Below, piece by piece: positions 63,947 through 64,000 of a stretch of 64,000 nucleotides of DNA. The position numbers and the translations under genes were made by a program. The stretch covers positions 62,001-126,000 of the forward strand of contig SCMY01000010.1 of assembly GCA_005502805.1 (NCBI GenBank). The letters run 5' to 3'. This stretch comes from Rhizobiales bacterium 2SD. GTDB lineage: Bacteria; Pseudomonadota; Alphaproteobacteria; Rhizobiales; Beijerinckiaceae. The notes under the pieces are model-generated. The model was not told the DNA's origin. It made no database searches and saw nothing but the letters and a program-made list of their open reading frames with translations. Numbering within the stretch: position 1 is the stretch's first letter; every line of letters begins with the position of its first letter.

Positions 63947-64000
63947 GGCGGTTTCCGGCAGGTGACCTTGTGGCGTGAAAGTGCCTTCTTGAGAGAAAAT

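Overview
The window looks like the chromosomal replication-origin neighbourhood of a high-GC alphaproteobacterium of the Hyphomicrobiales. A Bosea- or Methylobacterium-like organism is my guess from gene content and order; no rRNA or species marker is present. The strongest evidence is the block mnmE-mnmG-rsmG-parA-parB, rho-hemJ-hemE, a 460-bp gene-free gap, then a DUF299 kinase regulator, maf, aroE and coaE. In Caulobacter and relatives the gap between hemE and the DUF299 gene is oriC. Here it holds an AT-rich stretch, a perfect TTAA-N7-TTAA CtrA-type site, DnaA-box-like 9-mers and a parS-like palindrome. Two more parS or parS-like sites lie in rsmG and beside pnp. Genes on both sides of the gap mostly point away from it.

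Layout. 1-7.1 kb: a DUF1062 protein, exonuclease III, a cyclic-nucleotide-binding protein with an OmpR-type regulator, an L,D-transpeptidase-fold protein, a VOC protein, a membrane diguanylate cyclase and a YggS protein. 7.1-11.4 kb: leuS-lptE-holA. 11.4-17.0 kb: the par/mnm block. 17.0-19.7 kb: a DUF255 thioredoxin-fold protein and an unknown ORF. 19.7-22.7 kb: rho, hemJ, hemE. 22.7-23.15 kb: candidate oriC. 23.2-26.1 kb: DUF299 gene, maf, aroE, coaE.

26.1-46.1 kb is a 20-kb catabolic island between coaE and dnaQ, which are adjacent in many relatives. It holds a complete LivFGMHK-type ABC importer, a phenylacetyl-CoA pathway (paaG, paaI, paaK, paaZ, paaE, paaD, paaC, paaB, paaA and a paaJ/pcaF thiolase), a fused indolepyruvate:ferredoxin oxidoreductase, an extra PaaA/PaaC-like ferritin-fold protein, and TetR and Lrp regulators. 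The pathway would activate phenylacetate (PaaK) or make arylacetyl-CoA from arylpyruvates (Ior), epoxidise the ring (PaaABCDE), isomerise it (PaaG), open the ring (PaaZ) and thiolyse the product (PaaJ). paaF and paaH are not in the window. Matching palindromic operators near both ends suggest one TetR/PaaR-type repressor controls the island.

46.3-56.8 kb: a small XRE regulator with a palindrome over its -10 box, dnaQ, a TerC-family protein, secB, a Tim44-domain protein, mltA, an Smr protein, a second XRE protein, a PfkB kinase, hemA (ALA synthase), a HAL/PAL-family ammonia-lyase and a PPOX flavoprotein. 56.9-64 kb: pnp and rpsO, then a bacterial NHEJ operon (small ORF, ku, ligD) and a convergent HxlR regulator. 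REP-like palindromes lie in three intergenic gaps. I saw no tRNA, rRNA, CRISPR array, insertion sequence or prophage.
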